A program made the position numbers and the translations under genes. 64,000 nt of DNA, taken from Branchipolynoe longqiensis (Eukaryota > Annelida > Polychaeta > Phyllodocida > Polynoidae). Shown piece after piece: positions 32,199 through 45,099 of this stretch (positions are counted from its first letter, which is position 1; each line of letters begins with the position of its first letter). The stretch is from assembly GCA_030323885.1 (NCBI GenBank), contig CM059198.1, positions 75,291,045-75,355,044 on the forward strand, given 5' to 3'. The notes under the pieces are model-generated. The model was not told where the DNA came from. It worked only from the letters and a program-made list of their open reading frames with translations, and made no database searches.

Positions 32199-33345
32199 TT
32201 ACGTGGTCAAGGAGTGGACGTAGACATATGTGTTATCTGACCTAGTTACATAGTTAGGCGCTGTAGCTGACCTAATTACATAGTTATATGTGGTATCTCA
32301 CATAGTCGGATTTGCTGTATGACCTAATTACATAGCTAGACGTGTTATCTGGCCCATTTACATAGCTATATTGTTATCTGATCTAATAACCATATATGTG
32401 TTGTTTGACCTAATTACATAGATATGTGTAATCTGACCCAATTATATAATTTTGTTATCTAACGTAATTACATAGTTATATGTGATACATCCTCCAGAAT
32501 GATTTATTCTAATTTACAGTTTCATTTTCATTAATTTTATTTCTGTTTCTAAAAGTGCCTTTTGCTTTCTATGTTTGACCTAATTACATAGTCATTTGTG
32601 TCACCTGACATAATTAATAGCTAGGTGTGTTACCTGACCTAATTGCATGGTTGTGTGTGTTATCTGACCTAATACATAGTTATATTTTATCTAACGTAAT
32701 TACATAGTTATACGTAATACATCCCCCGGAGAGATATATTCTAATTCATATAGTTTCATTTTCATTTAGTTTATTTCTTTTACAAAAAGTGCCTTTTGCT
32801 TTCCAGGTTTGATCATGTACTTCACGTATGGAATACGAAACAGTGTCATGGCTAAGAGGGAGGGATTCGCGGATATGGACCAGTTCCCAGTGAGTGACGA
32901 CAGCACGAGCACTGTGTACCCGCACTACGGCAAACAGGACCCAGAAACAACGACAGAAGTGAGCGTGAATAAATGAGACTATGCGCATCTCAGTAGCGTC
33001 TCTAAATAGACAATGACAGAAATGAGCATGAATAAATGAGACTATGCGCATCTCAGTAGCGTCTCTAAATAGACAACGACAGAAATGAGCGTGAATAGAT
33101 GAGACTATGCGCATCTCAGTAGCGTCTCTAAATAGACTATGACACAAATGAGCGTGAATAAATGAGACTATGCGCATCTCAGTAGTGTCTCTAAATAGAC
33201 AACAATGGAATAGAGCGTGAATTAATTAGACAACCCACGTCTCAGTGGTGTCTGTAAATAGACAACAATGGAAGTGAGCATGAATAGATGAGACAATGCA
33301 TCTCACTCTCAGTAGTGTCTGTAATTGTAAATAATGTCCTACAGG
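32199..33345. repeat. Intron minisatellite and 63-bp 3' UTR repeat (duplicates)
   Basis: Counterparts of 13965-14505 and 14710-15110, including the inactive acceptor copy and the exon 3 remnant at 32807-32976. Confidence 0.85.
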
Positions 33346-33522
33346 GGGAATAAACTGCCGTTAAGTCTGGAAGTGGAACAAACACCATGCATCACCTGTA
33401 ATCAAAGAGACCAAACTCATAGAGATTTAATGCTAGTTTTGCGGCGTAATCACGGCAACCTACATGTTTCCGCTGATGTTACTTACTGCCACTCCCAATG
33501 GAAAAGTAAATATGGTTTGTTT

Positions 33523-34339
33523 ATTTAGGTTCACTTAGGTTCACTTAGGTCCACATAGTTCCACATAGGTTCACTTAGGTCCACATTGGTCCACATAGGT
33601 CCACGTTGGTCCACTTTGGTCCACGTTGGTCCACTTTGGTCCACTTAGGTTGACTTGGGTTGATTTGGGTCCACCTTGGTCCACTTAGGTTCATTAGGTC
33701 CACTTTGGTCCACTTAGGTTCACTTTGGTCCACATTGGTCCACTTTCATCCACGTTGGTCCAATTAGGTTCACTTAGGTCCACTTAGGTCCACTTAAGTC
33801 CACTTAGGCTCACTTAGGTCCACTTTAGTCCACATAGGTCCACTTTGGTCTGCGTTGGTCCACATTGGTCCACTTAGGTTCACTTTGGTTCACATTGGTC
33901 CACTTTGGTCCATTTTGGTCCGCTTATGTTCACTTAGGTCCACTGAAGTCCACTTTGGTTCACTTGGGTCCACTTTGGGCCACATTGTTCCATACTGGTC
34001 CACTTAGGTTCACTTAGGTTCACTTAGGTCCACTTTGGTCCACTTAGGTTCACGTTGGTCCACATTGGTCCATGTTGGTCCACTTAGGTCCACTTAGGTC
34101 CACTTAAGTCCACTTAGGTTCACTTGGGTCCACTTAGGTCCACTTTGTTCCACGTTGGTCCACATTGGTCCACATTGGTCCACATTGGTCCACTTAGGTT
34201 CACTTTGGTCCACTTAGGTTCATTGGGTCCACGTTGGTCCATGTTGGTCCACTTGGGTCCACGTTGGTCCACTTAGGTTCACTTGGGTCCACTTTGGTCT
34301 ATTGTGGTTCACTTTGGTTCACTTAGGTGTATTTAGGTC
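33523..34339. repeat. 10-bp minisatellite, duplicate array
   Basis: Counterpart of 15290-16115, one 10-bp unit shorter: the phrase with 'ctttagtccac' at about 15899 in the first array is missing here. Confidence 0.9.
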
Positions 34340-37300
34340 ATTAGACCGCTTTCCAAATCATTGGTTGGTGAACGTGGAATGATATCATTGCTTGACTTAG
34401 GTACTGTCGCAGCCCTGTCTCTGATAGGGCTGCCAAACAACCCACTAGAAAAAGTGTCAGAAGGCTGGGTAAAGGAAATAGCCAAATGATTTTACAATCT
34501 AATCTGATCAATATATTGTTCAAATACGCTACTTTTGGAGTGAAGAATATCTTATATCGCGAAGTTTAACGTAACTTAAAATTCTATTGAGAATATTCAG
34601 TGGCTGCCATTTTCTTCGAGGTTTGTTCATTCTCTCGCAGTTCGGCAACTTTATGTCAATATAGATAGACACTGCGCACTGGAACAAGGACCACAGCTTG
34701 TTTATAATTGATTCATACCAAGGCAAATTTAGCTCGGATTTAGATTAAGATTAAGATTGATTTATTTCCACATGATCATTGTACATACACTCTAATATGT
34801 ATGTATCATGTATCATTTATGTAATGTTTCACATGAAATAGGAGAAAGCAGATGTACTTACTTATACTTATGAGGCGCTTTGCCCAGTTAAAAATAGCAC
34901 ATATACATTGCTAATACAATAAAAAATTTAAAAAAATGTTAATTGAAAGTAGAAAGTATATTACCTTTAATAGTGTAAATGACATTTCATTGTTTATATT
35001 CTAGACTACTATGTATTTTCACTCTGGTAAAGCTTAAAGATTTTCTTTTTTATACATTCGTTGAAACATATATATGTTCTTTGAACATTTAATATTATTA
35101 TCAAGTGAATTCCATATTTCTATACCATATATACGTGGTTGTCATTAAACGTGGTTGTCATTCACCACCTATCCTGGGTGGGGGAGGGGGGGAATGTTTT
35201 ATTTAGGTTAGCCTGGTCTGTGTGACATGAGATCACAGCCGCTTCAAGCTTTATATACAAAACCTTGATCCCTGCAATAGATAGCCACCATTCAAACGCG
35301 CTAATATTCAGGGCATCCCCATCCCGGTGTAGGACGTTCAAAACAATACCCCGTTGAAAACACTGTGGTAGTGTTTTCAACCTAAGTACAAAACACTATG
35401 GTAGTGTTTACAACACTACCCCTCCGTACATCCAAAACACTACCCAAGTTCAAAACACTATCAAAACATGGCAGTTGGGGCTGTAAGTGTAATACCATAC
35501 TATTTGGTTTGGTTATTGGGAGTTTTATGTCCTGGGAACACCTAAGGTCATATCAGGATCTACATACTAGTAGTATACGGTGATAGCACTGTGGCGTCTG
35601 CACCACGCATTAGTATACGCTGAGGGTGCTTGGGCGATTTTGGCACGTATTAGTAGTATACGGTGATAGCACTGTGGCATCTGCACCACGTATTAGTATA
35701 CCCTGATGGTGCTGCGGCAACTGCACCATGTATTAGACTACGCTGATTGTGCTGCGGTGTTTGATTGTTTGTTTGTTGTTGTTTTACGTCCTAGCAAACA
35801 TCTGTGATCATCTCAGAACGGGTACTGACTTGTGACAGTGCACAGTCATGGCAACTTTATAGTGGTGCCCCACTGGGAGACTAGGCTGCCAGCACCATGA
35901 GAGTAGTGTTTTGTACTTAAGTTCAAAACACTTCAGGATAGTGTTTCGAGCATGGCCATGGTAGTGTTTTGAACCTACCTTTAACTAAGTTGAAAACACT
36001 ACCATAGTGTTTTGAACCTAGGTTGAAAACACTACCATAGTGTTGTTGTAGGGTAGTGTTTTGAACTTACTATACCGGCTCAGGAGGCTGTTCCACACAC
36101 CAGTCACTCTCAGTGGTCACAAAAGAGTTGCCTTCGGTGGATTTTGGTTCTTCTCGTGTGATCTGCATTTGTGTTTAGTTCCACTTGTCAACAGAGAGTC
36201 GTCTCACAATAGTCTTTTTGTGACAGTTGCTGATTCTTGCATATTTATTTCCTGGGTTTAAGATTACTGTCAGACTGGTCCCAAACAGTGTGTGGAGGGG
36301 AGAAGGGAAATCTTTCCCCAACCATCCAAGATTATTCATGATCATAAATTATTCATGTGACCTCTGGGTGGCTCAGCTAGTCAGAGTGGGAGTGGGTGGC
36401 AGTAGGCAGCTGTCACTTTGCTCACGATGAGTCTATATGTGGACATTTAAGGCTACGACTACTGCTGCTGCATATTGTTGGCCACCGATTAATTAAAGCT
36501 GCATAGTCCGATGAAGCATCACATTTGTTAAACCAAAACTATGATCTAGATTTGATCCTACATATCTAACTTAGATACTGATGCACTTATTAAGCATTCG
36601 TTGCCCCATAGAAGGGAATACTGAGTCGATTTAATAGAATCTGTTACTGCAGAAGCCTATGGTGTCAGGGTTTTGGTGTGCTTGCCAAAATTAATTTAGT
36701 ATGTTTGCACTTCAAATATCTCCAAAGTTAGCCATTTAAAAGTTGCTTCAATGTTGGTCCAAAACTAAAGTAAGGTAAATTATAACGGTCAACCTAATAT
36801 ATTTATCTTAGAAAATGACAGAAACTCAAAACCATCGGACTATACAACTTTAATGTCAATATTTATACTTTTATCAATAATCTTCAGGAACAGAAGATTC
36901 AATACAGCACTGGCCCGTGTTGGTCAGTCTGCTTTGACTTGTCTGACTGACTCGTGATATTCCATATATGCAGTATGCGGTACGCGAATATGAATGTGAC
37001 ATAAAATGGAAAACGTGTAAATACAATAAATTTGTCCGACTGCGAATGCAATTTGTGTAGACGGCAAACTGGATCGCTCCATGTAGCAATTGCCACAACT
37101 GTGGACCGAGTGTGCCATTTCCAATACAAACAGCGGAAAGTCACCGCATACCTGGGACACATTCACATTTGCATTCTCATTCGCATACCACATGCTGTGT
37201 ATATGGAATCCCAGCGCTACACATTACAGTTAAAGTGTTGTGTAATTACCTGAACTTTGATTTTAAGATGAAGATTCAGAATGATTTATTCATTTTTTCA

Positions 37301-37825
37301 TCATTTTTTCCCCCATGGTTTTGTTTGTATGGTCTCCATAGAATGATCTAAGTCAATGATTCCAAAATAACATAGTCCTTTTCTTAGAGAGTGCGCGGGG
37401 AAGGGAGTTCAATATGGAGTCAGAGTGGGCGGGGTTAATTCACTTCATGGTTGTGATGAAATCATGTTGCATCATAATTAAAGCTGCACAATTCGGTAAA
37501 AGCATCAAATTTTCAAAACCTAAACACCTATCTCCATTTGATTCGACATTTCCAACTTAAAAACAGAGCACTCATTAAGCATTTATTGAAGTTTGGTGTT
37601 CCTGTACCATGCTTGAAAATTGGTCCACAAAGCCTATGTTCAGTATTTGGTGGGCGTACCAGAATGTTGTGTGAGAATATATTTGCTTCAAAGATCTCCA
37701 AAGACAACCATTTAAAATAAAATTTACTTCAAACCTTTTTATTTTATTTTTTCTTGTTTTATTTAACGACGCCTTTAGAGCACATTGATTTTTATCATCG
37801 GCTATTGGATATCAGCGTTGGAATT

Positions 37826-40480
37826 ATGATGAAGAAGTCCATTGCCGCCACAATGATTGGATTCTGGCCAGTATCTGACAGAATTATTATGATGAAGCTG
37901 AGGGGAAAACCGTTCAATATAAACATTCTGCAAGTTTATGCACCAACCTCAGATCACGATGATGAAGAAGTCAACGAGTTCTATGACAGCATCAAAAAGG
38001 TAATGGAATACACCAAGTCTGGAGAAATAACAATTGTTATGGGCGATTGGAATGCGAAAGTTGGAGAACAACATGAATATCCAGTAACAGGAAGATTTGG
38101 CTTAGGTGAGAGAAATGATCGTGGTGAATACTTGATAAATTTCTGTTTGACATCAAAACTAGTAATTGCTAACACCTTATTTGAACATCCAAAGAGAAGA
38201 CTATATACATGGAAGAGCCCTGGTGATGTATGTCGGAACCAGATCGATTACATTCTTGTCAACCAACGATATCGAAATTGTATCAAACAGGCAAGGACAT
38301 ATCCAGGTGCTGACATATGTTCGGATCATAATCCAGTAGTAATCAGTATGGTAGTGAAATTGAAACAGCAGAACAAAATTAAAAACAACATTCAAATGGA
38401 TATGAACATGTTAAAAGATGCAAAATACAGAACTAAGTATAATGTCTCTGTTCATAACAAATTCAGTGTACTGATGAATGAAGAAACTCCTCAGAGAGAG
38501 TATAACAACATTGAAATGGAATGGGAAGCTCTCAGAGAAAGCATGGTCAAGTCAGCAGAGGAGGTGTTACCAAATAAAAAACGAGAGACAAAGCAATCAT
38601 GGATGACGCAAACCATACTAGAAAAGATGGCAGAAAGGAAGAAAGTGAAAACCACTGATCCACCTAAATACAAACACCTGAAGAATGAAATAGAAGATGA
38701 ATGCAAAAAAGCTAAAGATGAATGGTGGAATAAGAAGTGTGAAGTAGTGGAACAACTTGAGTCTCAACATCGTTCAAGAGAGATGCACAAGAAAGTGAAA
38801 GAGATAACAGGTCAAGGATACAGACAGAGAAGCAGTAAATGTATCAAGAACAAAGACGGCAAAATGCTCTTTGAAGAAGATGAAATAAAGTCCAGATGGG
38901 AAGAATATGTAAACGAACTATACAATGATGACAGAGGGAACCCACCCACAATTGAGAAAGAAGATGGGAATATTATATTAATATCAGAGGTTGAGAAGGC
39001 TATCAATGATCTAAAGGCAGGTAAGGCTCCTGGAAGTGACCAGATAACATCAGAAATGATAAAAGGACTAGATGAAGTGGGGATTCAAATCATTCATAAG
39101 CTAGTAACTGACATCTATGAGACTGGATTTATACCATTGAATATGAATGAATCCATATTTGTGCGACTCCCAAAGAAGCTAAAACCAACATTGTGTACTG
39201 AGTACAGAACACTAAGCCTGATGAGTCATATGTTGAAGATGATCCTGAAAATAATTTTACTGAGAAACAGACAGAAAATTGAAGAACAAATCAGTAACGT
39301 ACAAAGTGGGTTTATATCTGGAAGAGGTACACGTGAAGGGATTTTCAATATGAGAATGATTTGCGAACGTTATTGTGAAGTGAACCAGGATGTTTATGCC
39401 TGCTTTATTGACTATGAGAAGGCCTTCGACCGAGTCAATCATGAACTGTTAATCAAATGTTTACAAGATATTGGTGTCAATGGCAAAGACATTAAACTAA
39501 TTGTGAACTTATACTGGACACAACGTGCATTTATAAAAATGGAGCAGGGCCTATCGGATGAAGTTATGATTAAACGAGGAGTTCGACAGGGGTGTGTATT
39601 GTCACCATGTCTATTTAACCTGTACACGGAGATGATTTTCAGACACATTGAAGATTGCAAGGGAGTGACAATAGGTGGCATGAACATCAACAATCTTAGA
39701 TATGCCGATGACAGTGTAATACTAGCAGACAGTGAGAAAAACCTACAAGATATAGTGAATAGAATCAATAAAGCTGGAATACTATTCAACATGAAGATGA
39801 ATGCCAGGAAGACCAAAACAATGGTTATAAGTAAAAAGACAGATAAACCAAATGTCAATATAACCATAGATGGCACAAACATAGAACAAGTATCCGAATT
39901 CATATATCTCGGACAAAAGATTACAAATGATGGGAGATGTGAGGAAGAAATTAAAAGAAGGATAACAATAGCCCGAACAACATTCTCCAAAATGTATAGA
40001 GTGTTAACATCAAGTAAGATATTAATACAAACAAGGAAGCGTATTCTTCAGTGTTATGTGTGGTCTACTCTAATGTATGGGGCAGAGACATGGACAATCT
40101 CTAAGAAAATGTACAAACGTTTAGCAGCATTTGAGATGTGGACTTATCGAAGGATGATGAAAATATCATGGACAAAGAAGATCACCAACAAAGAAGTTCT
40201 CAGAAAAATTAAAAATAAGAAAAGCTTGTTTGCCACTATACAGACAAAGAAACTTATTTATTTTGGCCACATCATTCGTCAGAGTTCAATATACCGTACA
40301 TTGTTGGAAGGGAAGGTGAATGGCAGCAGAGGGAGAGGGAGACCAAGAACATCATGGTTTACAAATATTTCACAGTGGACAGGCTTGAATTATTCACAGT
40401 CTATCAGAACAGCACAACATCGGGACAAGTGGAGAACCATTGCATCCAACCCTCGACTAGAGGATGGAACTATTGATTGA
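37826..40480 (+). CDS. RTE-type endonuclease-reverse transcriptase ORF, duplicate copy
   Basis: It translates to the same protein as 19602-22256 with no difference that I can see, including the YADD motif and the truncated endonuclease. The flanking target duplication ttggatatca is at 37805-37814 and 40485-40494. The two LINE copies therefore arose with the block duplication (or the assembly), not by two insertions. Confidence 0.88.
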   Translation: MMKKSIAATMIGFWPVSDRIIMMKLRGKPFNINILQVYAPTSDHDDEEVNEFYDSIKKVMEYTKSGEITIVMGDWNAKVGEQHEYPVTGRFGLGERNDRGEYLINFCLTSKLVIANTLFEHPKRRLYTWKSPGDVCRNQIDYILVNQRYRNCIKQARTYPGADICSDHNPVVISMVVKLKQQNKIKNNIQMDMNMLKDAKYRTKYNVSVHNKFSVLMNEETPQREYNNIEMEWEALRESMVKSAEEVLPNKKRETKQSWMTQTILEKMAERKKVKTTDPPKYKHLKNEIEDECKKAKDEWWNKKCEVVEQLESQHRSREMHKKVKEITGQGYRQRSSKCIKNKDGKMLFEEDEIKSRWEEYVNELYNDDRGNPPTIEKEDGNIILISEVEKAINDLKAGKAPGSDQITSEMIKGLDEVGIQIIHKLVTDIYETGFIPLNMNESIFVRLPKKLKPTLCTEYRTLSLMSHMLKMILKIILLRNRQKIEEQISNVQSGFISGRGTREGIFNMRMICERYCEVNQDVYACFIDYEKAFDRVNHELLIKCLQDIGVNGKDIKLIVNLYWTQRAFIKMEQGLSDEVMIKRGVRQGCVLSPCLFNLYTEMIFRHIEDCKGVTIGGMNINNLRYADDSVILADSEKNLQDIVNRINKAGILFNMKMNARKTKTMVISKKTDKPNVNITIDGTNIEQVSEFIYLGQKITNDGRCEEEIKRRITIARTTFSKMYRVLTSSKILIQTRKRILQCYVWSTLMYGAETWTISKKMYKRLAAFEMWTYRRMMKISWTKKITNKEVLRKIKNKKSLFATIQTKKLIYFGHIIRQSSIYRTLLEGKVNGSRGRGRPRTSWFTNISQWTGLNYSQSIRTAQHRDKWRTIASNPRLEDGTID

Positions 40481-41257
40481 TTGATTGGATATCAAACATG
40501 GTCATTCTGACATTATTTTGGAGGAAACCCACTGCCGCCAAATAGGCTACTCTTTCCAATAAGCAGCAAAGGGTCTTTTATGTGCACTTTCCCACAGACA
40601 GGACAGCACATGCTACAGCCTTTGATTAGCCAGTTGTGGACCACTGGTTGGAACGGAAAATAGCCTAAACTGCAAACGGGTCCACTGAGCAGGGTCGACA
40701 GGATGACTTTTTAATTTAAATTTATTATCTTTGTATTTGCGTGTAAATAATTGTACCAAAAATAGCTCTGGATACTGAAAAATATTTGTTCAGAGGAATA
40801 AATATATTCACCAAAGAACCAACAACAAAAACTAAAGAACAGTACATTATAATAATCAACCTAATATATTTATCAAAAACATATGGTAGATAATCGAAAA
40901 CATCGAATTATGCAACTGTAAGCGTAGAACTGTAAGCTTTGTGATGGTCTATAATCGTAAGACATGTGACACACATGTGGGCATGTGTCATAGTCTGAGT
41001 GGGGGGATGGTTGGAGTGGTTTCAGTCTGAGTAGTCAAGGTCGAGCTTCAAAGCCCATGTTAACTTCACTCCATCTCCCACAAGAACTAGGAGGAGCCCT
41101 ATAAGTGTGTGCAAACATGTCTGTAATTTGAATTCCACATGTACAGAACTATTTTATATTCAATACCGTGGGTCTGTATTCACCTGTCATACATTTTGAA
41201 TAAAGTCTTTCTTTTCCACTCTAGCATGCCTCCGCCTTGGTGATTTAGGTGCCACTA

Positions 41258-44200
41258 GATTGTATTATTATGAGTAGTAGTCTGAGTAGTAGATGAGTAG
41301 TATATGAGCAGTGAATCAGTAGTGTATGATTAGTAGATGGGTAGTATATTAGTGGTAGATGAGTAGTAGATGAGTGGTAGATGAGTGGTATATGAGTAGT
41401 AGATGAGTAGTAGATGAGTAGTATATGAGCAGTGAATCAGTAGTGGATGAGTAGTAGATGGGTAGTAGATTAGTGGTAGATGAGTAGTATATAAGCAGTG
41501 AATCAGTAGTGGATGAGTAGTAGATGAGTAGTATATTAGTGGTAGATGAGTAGTAGATGAATAGTAGATAAGTAGTAGATTGAGTAGTAGATGAGTTGTA
41601 TATGAGTGGTATATGAGTAGTAGATGAGTAGTAGATGAGTAGTAGATGAATGGTAGATTAGTGGTAGATCAGTAGTAGACGAGTAGTAGACGAGTAGTCG
41701 ATGAGTAGTATAAGGGTAGTAGATGAGAAGTAGATGAGTAGTAGATGAGTAGTAGATTAGTAGTAGATTAGTAGTACATGAGTAGCAGATGGGTGTTAGA
41801 TGAGTAGTAGTCTGGGTTGTAGATAGTAGTAGCTGAGTAGTAGCTGAGTAGTAGATTAGTAGATGAGTACTAAATCAGTAGTAGATGAGTAGTAGATTGG
41901 TAGATGAGTAGTAGATTGAGTAGTCGATAAGCAATGGGTGAGTAGTAGGTGAGTATTAAATTAGTATATCATTAGTAGATGAGTGGTAGAAGGTAGATAT
42001 GTGGTAAATGAGTAGTAGATGGGTAGTAGATGAGTAGTAGATGGTAGTACATGAGTAGTACATGGCTAGTATACGAGTAGTGTATGAGTAGTAGATGAGT
42101 AGTAGATGAGTAGTAGCTAAGTAATATATGAGTAGTAGATGAGTAGTAGATGAGTAGTACATGGGTACTAGATGAATAATAGACTAGTAGTAGATGAGTA
42201 GTATATTTGTGGTAGATGAGTAGTAGATGAGCAGTAGATGAGTAGTAGATGAGTAGTAGATGAGTAGTAGATGAGTAGTAGATTGAGTAGTACATGAGTA
42301 CTACAGCTGAGTGGTAGATGAGTCGTAGATGAGTAGTATATTAGTGAGAGATCAGTAGTAGACGAGTAGTAGACGAGTAGTAGATGACTAATATATGAGT
42401 AGAACATGACTAGTAGATTAGTAGTAGATGAGTATATGGGTCGTTCTCAGAAGGTGTGTACCAATAGTGTGACATCAGTACCAGAAAATCAAAATGCTGC
42501 CAAAGTCCTATAAGCAAGTTTCCTCAATGTGTATGTCCCTTTGCATCTGAATAATTGAAAATAAACATATTCTGGCATTTTTAAGTAGGTCAGATGATGC
42601 TCACACCCAATAAATAGCAGTATAGCATGGTAACCAATCTGACTCCAAAATCAAATATTTTCCACACAAAAATTGACATTTTTAGGACATTTCACATGCA
42701 CTTGCTTTATAACAGTAGTAATAATAATTTGAAACCTCATTGCTATGGTTTTGTCTTATTTGTGAATATTAAGAGAAAAGCAAGAAAATATTAGCAGAGT
42801 AACGGATTAGCAGAGTAACAAAGTGGAAACAACAATTTTACACAAATGTTCGGCTCAAATTTCAATGTATTAGGGGCAATTTCAGGATTTATCTTTTACT
42901 ATACCATAACTGGGTCCATGCATGAGTGTCAAATGGTGAAAATAATTCCTGTACTATATCTGTACTCAGTGTTTGATACAGAGTTTCATAGTATTTGCAA
43001 GTGGAAACGAAGTGTTAGATGTTAATGACTCCAGAAAATGTTAACTATTTCATATTAAATTTTTTTTTAGAAATAAATGTCTTCAACTTATGAAGACATT
43101 GTATATGACCATTTGAGTGAAATGAGCTGTTGTTCAGAGGTTTTCATTAAGTTTGTGACACTTTATTTTCATTGCTGTGACAACGTCACAAATTAGTGAT
43201 GTAATTTTCTATGTATTTAGCTACATCCATCCGAATAAGATACATAATACACAATATTAACAGTTACTTTTGATCTAAACTATCTCCCACATTATTTGGC
43301 TAACTGATGAAATCTAAATATTGACACTCCAATAAAGGGTTTCTTTGAAATATGCATTTCTAGTAGACTACCTCAAGTGGTACACAGCTTCTGAGAACGA
43401 CCCATATCACTATATGAATAGTAGACGAGTAGTAGATGGGTACTACATGAGTAGTAGATGAGAGGTAGATTAGTAGATGAGTGGTTGATTAGTAATAGAT
43501 GAGTGGTAGATGGCTAGTAGATGAGTAGTGGATGAGTAGTAGATGAATAGTAGATGAGTGGTACATGAGACCTAGATGAGTAGTAGATGAGTAGTACATG
43601 AGTAGTACATGAATACTAGATGACAGGCAGAAGATAAGTAGTAGTCAGAGTAGTAGTCTGAGTAGTAGATAGTAGTAAATGAGTAGTATATGAGTACTAG
43701 ATGAGTAGTAGATAAGTAGTAGATGAGTACTAAATGAGTAGTATATGGGTAGATGAGTAGTAGATTGAGTAGTAGATAAGTAGTGGTGAGTAGTAGGTGA
43801 GTAGTAGATGAGGAGTATGAGTAGTAGATGAGTGGTATATGAGTAGTAGATGAGTGGTAGATGAGTAGTAGATGAGTAGTCGATTAGTAATAGATCACTG
43901 GTAGACGAGTAACCCATGAGTAGTACATGAGTTGTAGATGAGTAGTCTATGATTAGTACATGGCTAGTAGATGAGTAGCAGATGATTAGTTGATGAGTAG
44001 TAGATGAATAGTATATGAGTGGTTGTCTGAGTAGTAGTTGTGTAGTAGATGAGTAGTTCATGGTTAGTAGATGAGTAGTAGATTAGTAGTACATGAGTAG
44101 TATATTAGTGGTAGATGAGTAGTAGATGAGCAGTACGTGAGTAGTAGATGAGTAGTAGATGAATAGCAGATGAATAGTTGATGAGTAGTAGATGAGTAGT

Positions 44201-44690
44201 AGATGAGTAGTATATTAGTAGTATATCAGTAGTAGACGAGTGGTAGATGGATAGTCGATGAGTAGTAGATGAGTAGTAGATGAGTAGTAGATGAGTAGTA
44301 GATGGGTAGTAGATGAGTGGTAGATGAGTAGTAGATGCGAAGTAGATGAATAGTAGAAGAATAATACATAGGTAGTAGATGAGTTGTAGATGAGTAGTAG
44401 ATGAGTAGTAGATGAGTAGTAGATGAGTAGTATATGAGTAGATTGAAAAAGAGTTAGATAGATGCGTAGTAGATGATCAGTAGATGAGTAGTTAAGCCAG
44501 TGGGTACTGTGATGAGTAGTAGATGGAGTAAGTAAGATATGAGTAGTAGTATGAGTTAGTAGAATGAGGGTAGGACTGAGTAGTAGCTGAGTAGTAGCTG
44601 AGTAGTAGCTGAGTAGTAGATGAGTAGTAGATTAGTAGTAGATTATTAGTAGATGAGTAGTAGATGAGTAGTAGATGAGGGTGAGGAGTA
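41258..44690. repeat. AGTAGTAGATG-type minisatellite (about 2.5 kb) interrupted by a transposon
   Basis: Irregular units such as 'gatgagtagta', 'gatgagtggta' and 'gattagtagta' fill 41258-42434 and 43407-44690. The minus-strand Ser/Thr/Tyr/Leu frames (YYSSTTHLLLIYYSS style) are translations of the repeat. Towards 44450-44600 the units become irregular just before the GC-rich element. Confidence 0.92.
42437..43404. mobile_element. 968-bp non-autonomous DNA transposon, 27-bp inverted ends, TA target duplication
   Basis: The left end 'tgggtcgttctcagaag' and the complement of the right end 'cttctgagaacgaccca' match over 27 bp with one mismatch. TA flanks each side (42435-42436, 43405-43406). The interior is AT-rich and has no open frame of note, so movement would need a transposase from elsewhere. 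The TA target fits Tc1/mariner-like transposition. Confidence 0.82.
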
Positions 44691-44750
44691 CACCAGGGAA
44701 GCGTAGGAGGGAGAGCTTCGGAGTGGAGTAGCTCCGAGAGTGGGTGGCGG

Positions 44751-45099
44751 AGGAAAAGTGGAGGGAGAGGCGGGAAGGCTGGCTGGAGGCGTTGATGTGC
44801 TTGAGGGAGGCCGGACAGGCGGCCTTATAAGGGAGGAAAGGGGGGGCGGGCTAGGAGCAGTGGAGGTGTGTTGGCGGGCGGGCCCGGGGGTCGGGCGCGA
44901 CGGTTGGCGTCAGCCAGCGGGCGTCGGAGTGCGGCGCGAACGCTAGGTAACAAAAGAACAGGTGCCGCGATGGGAGGGGGGGCCGGGGGTTGGTGGCGAG
45001 CTCGGGGGTCGGCCGAGGTGAGGTGGCAGCGCCGCAGCGGCGGGGGAGGAGGGTATCTTCCTCTCCTGCGATCAAGCGTATCTGCTTCGCATTACGACC
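44751..45099 (-). repeat. Downstream direct repeat of the GC-rich YR element
   Basis: It matches 49884-50197 but is about 35 bp longer through many small extra bases scattered along it. The frames 44740-45486 over it are artefacts. Confidence 0.8.

Larger units (their letters stand above)
23034..32976 (+). pseudogene. Truncated, frameshifted copy of the cationic amino acid transporter (exon remnants 23034-24499, 30124-30232, 32807-32976)
   Basis: The copy begins in the middle of codon 53, so the N-terminus and the first half of membrane segment 1 are missing, and the upstream sequence is the end of the other repeat unit, not a promoter. Near 24190 it has two extra G bases compared with the first copy (tcGGAGAAAG becomes tcGGGAGGAAAG). 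The frame then stops at 24218-24220, before the last membrane segments. The later part of exon 1 is open only in another frame (24250-24672). Exons 2 and 3 and their splice sites match the intact copy. If the duplication is real, this is a dead gene; if it is an assembly duplicate, the two G bases may be an error. The Gln-91 codon is also present here (23147). Confidence 0.88.
23034..41257 (+). repeat. Tandem duplication, second unit (18,224 bp)
   Basis: It is in direct orientation and joins the first unit with no spacer. The junction shows no shared bases between the two ends (left flank ends 'gccacta', the unit starts 'cgggcat'). It ends exactly where the AGTAGTAGATG minisatellite starts. 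Everything annotated in 4807-23033 recurs here at an offset drifting between 18,224 and 18,241 bp. Confidence 0.95.

Noticed and set aside
41956..44061. Minus-strand Tyr/Ser/Thr/Leu repeat proteins
   Set aside because: They are translations of the AGTAGTAGATG minisatellite with no start context or unique sequence.
41258..44690. Regular repeats as a possible CRISPR-like array
   Set aside because: Units are contiguous and diverged with no spacers, and the genome is eukaryotic.
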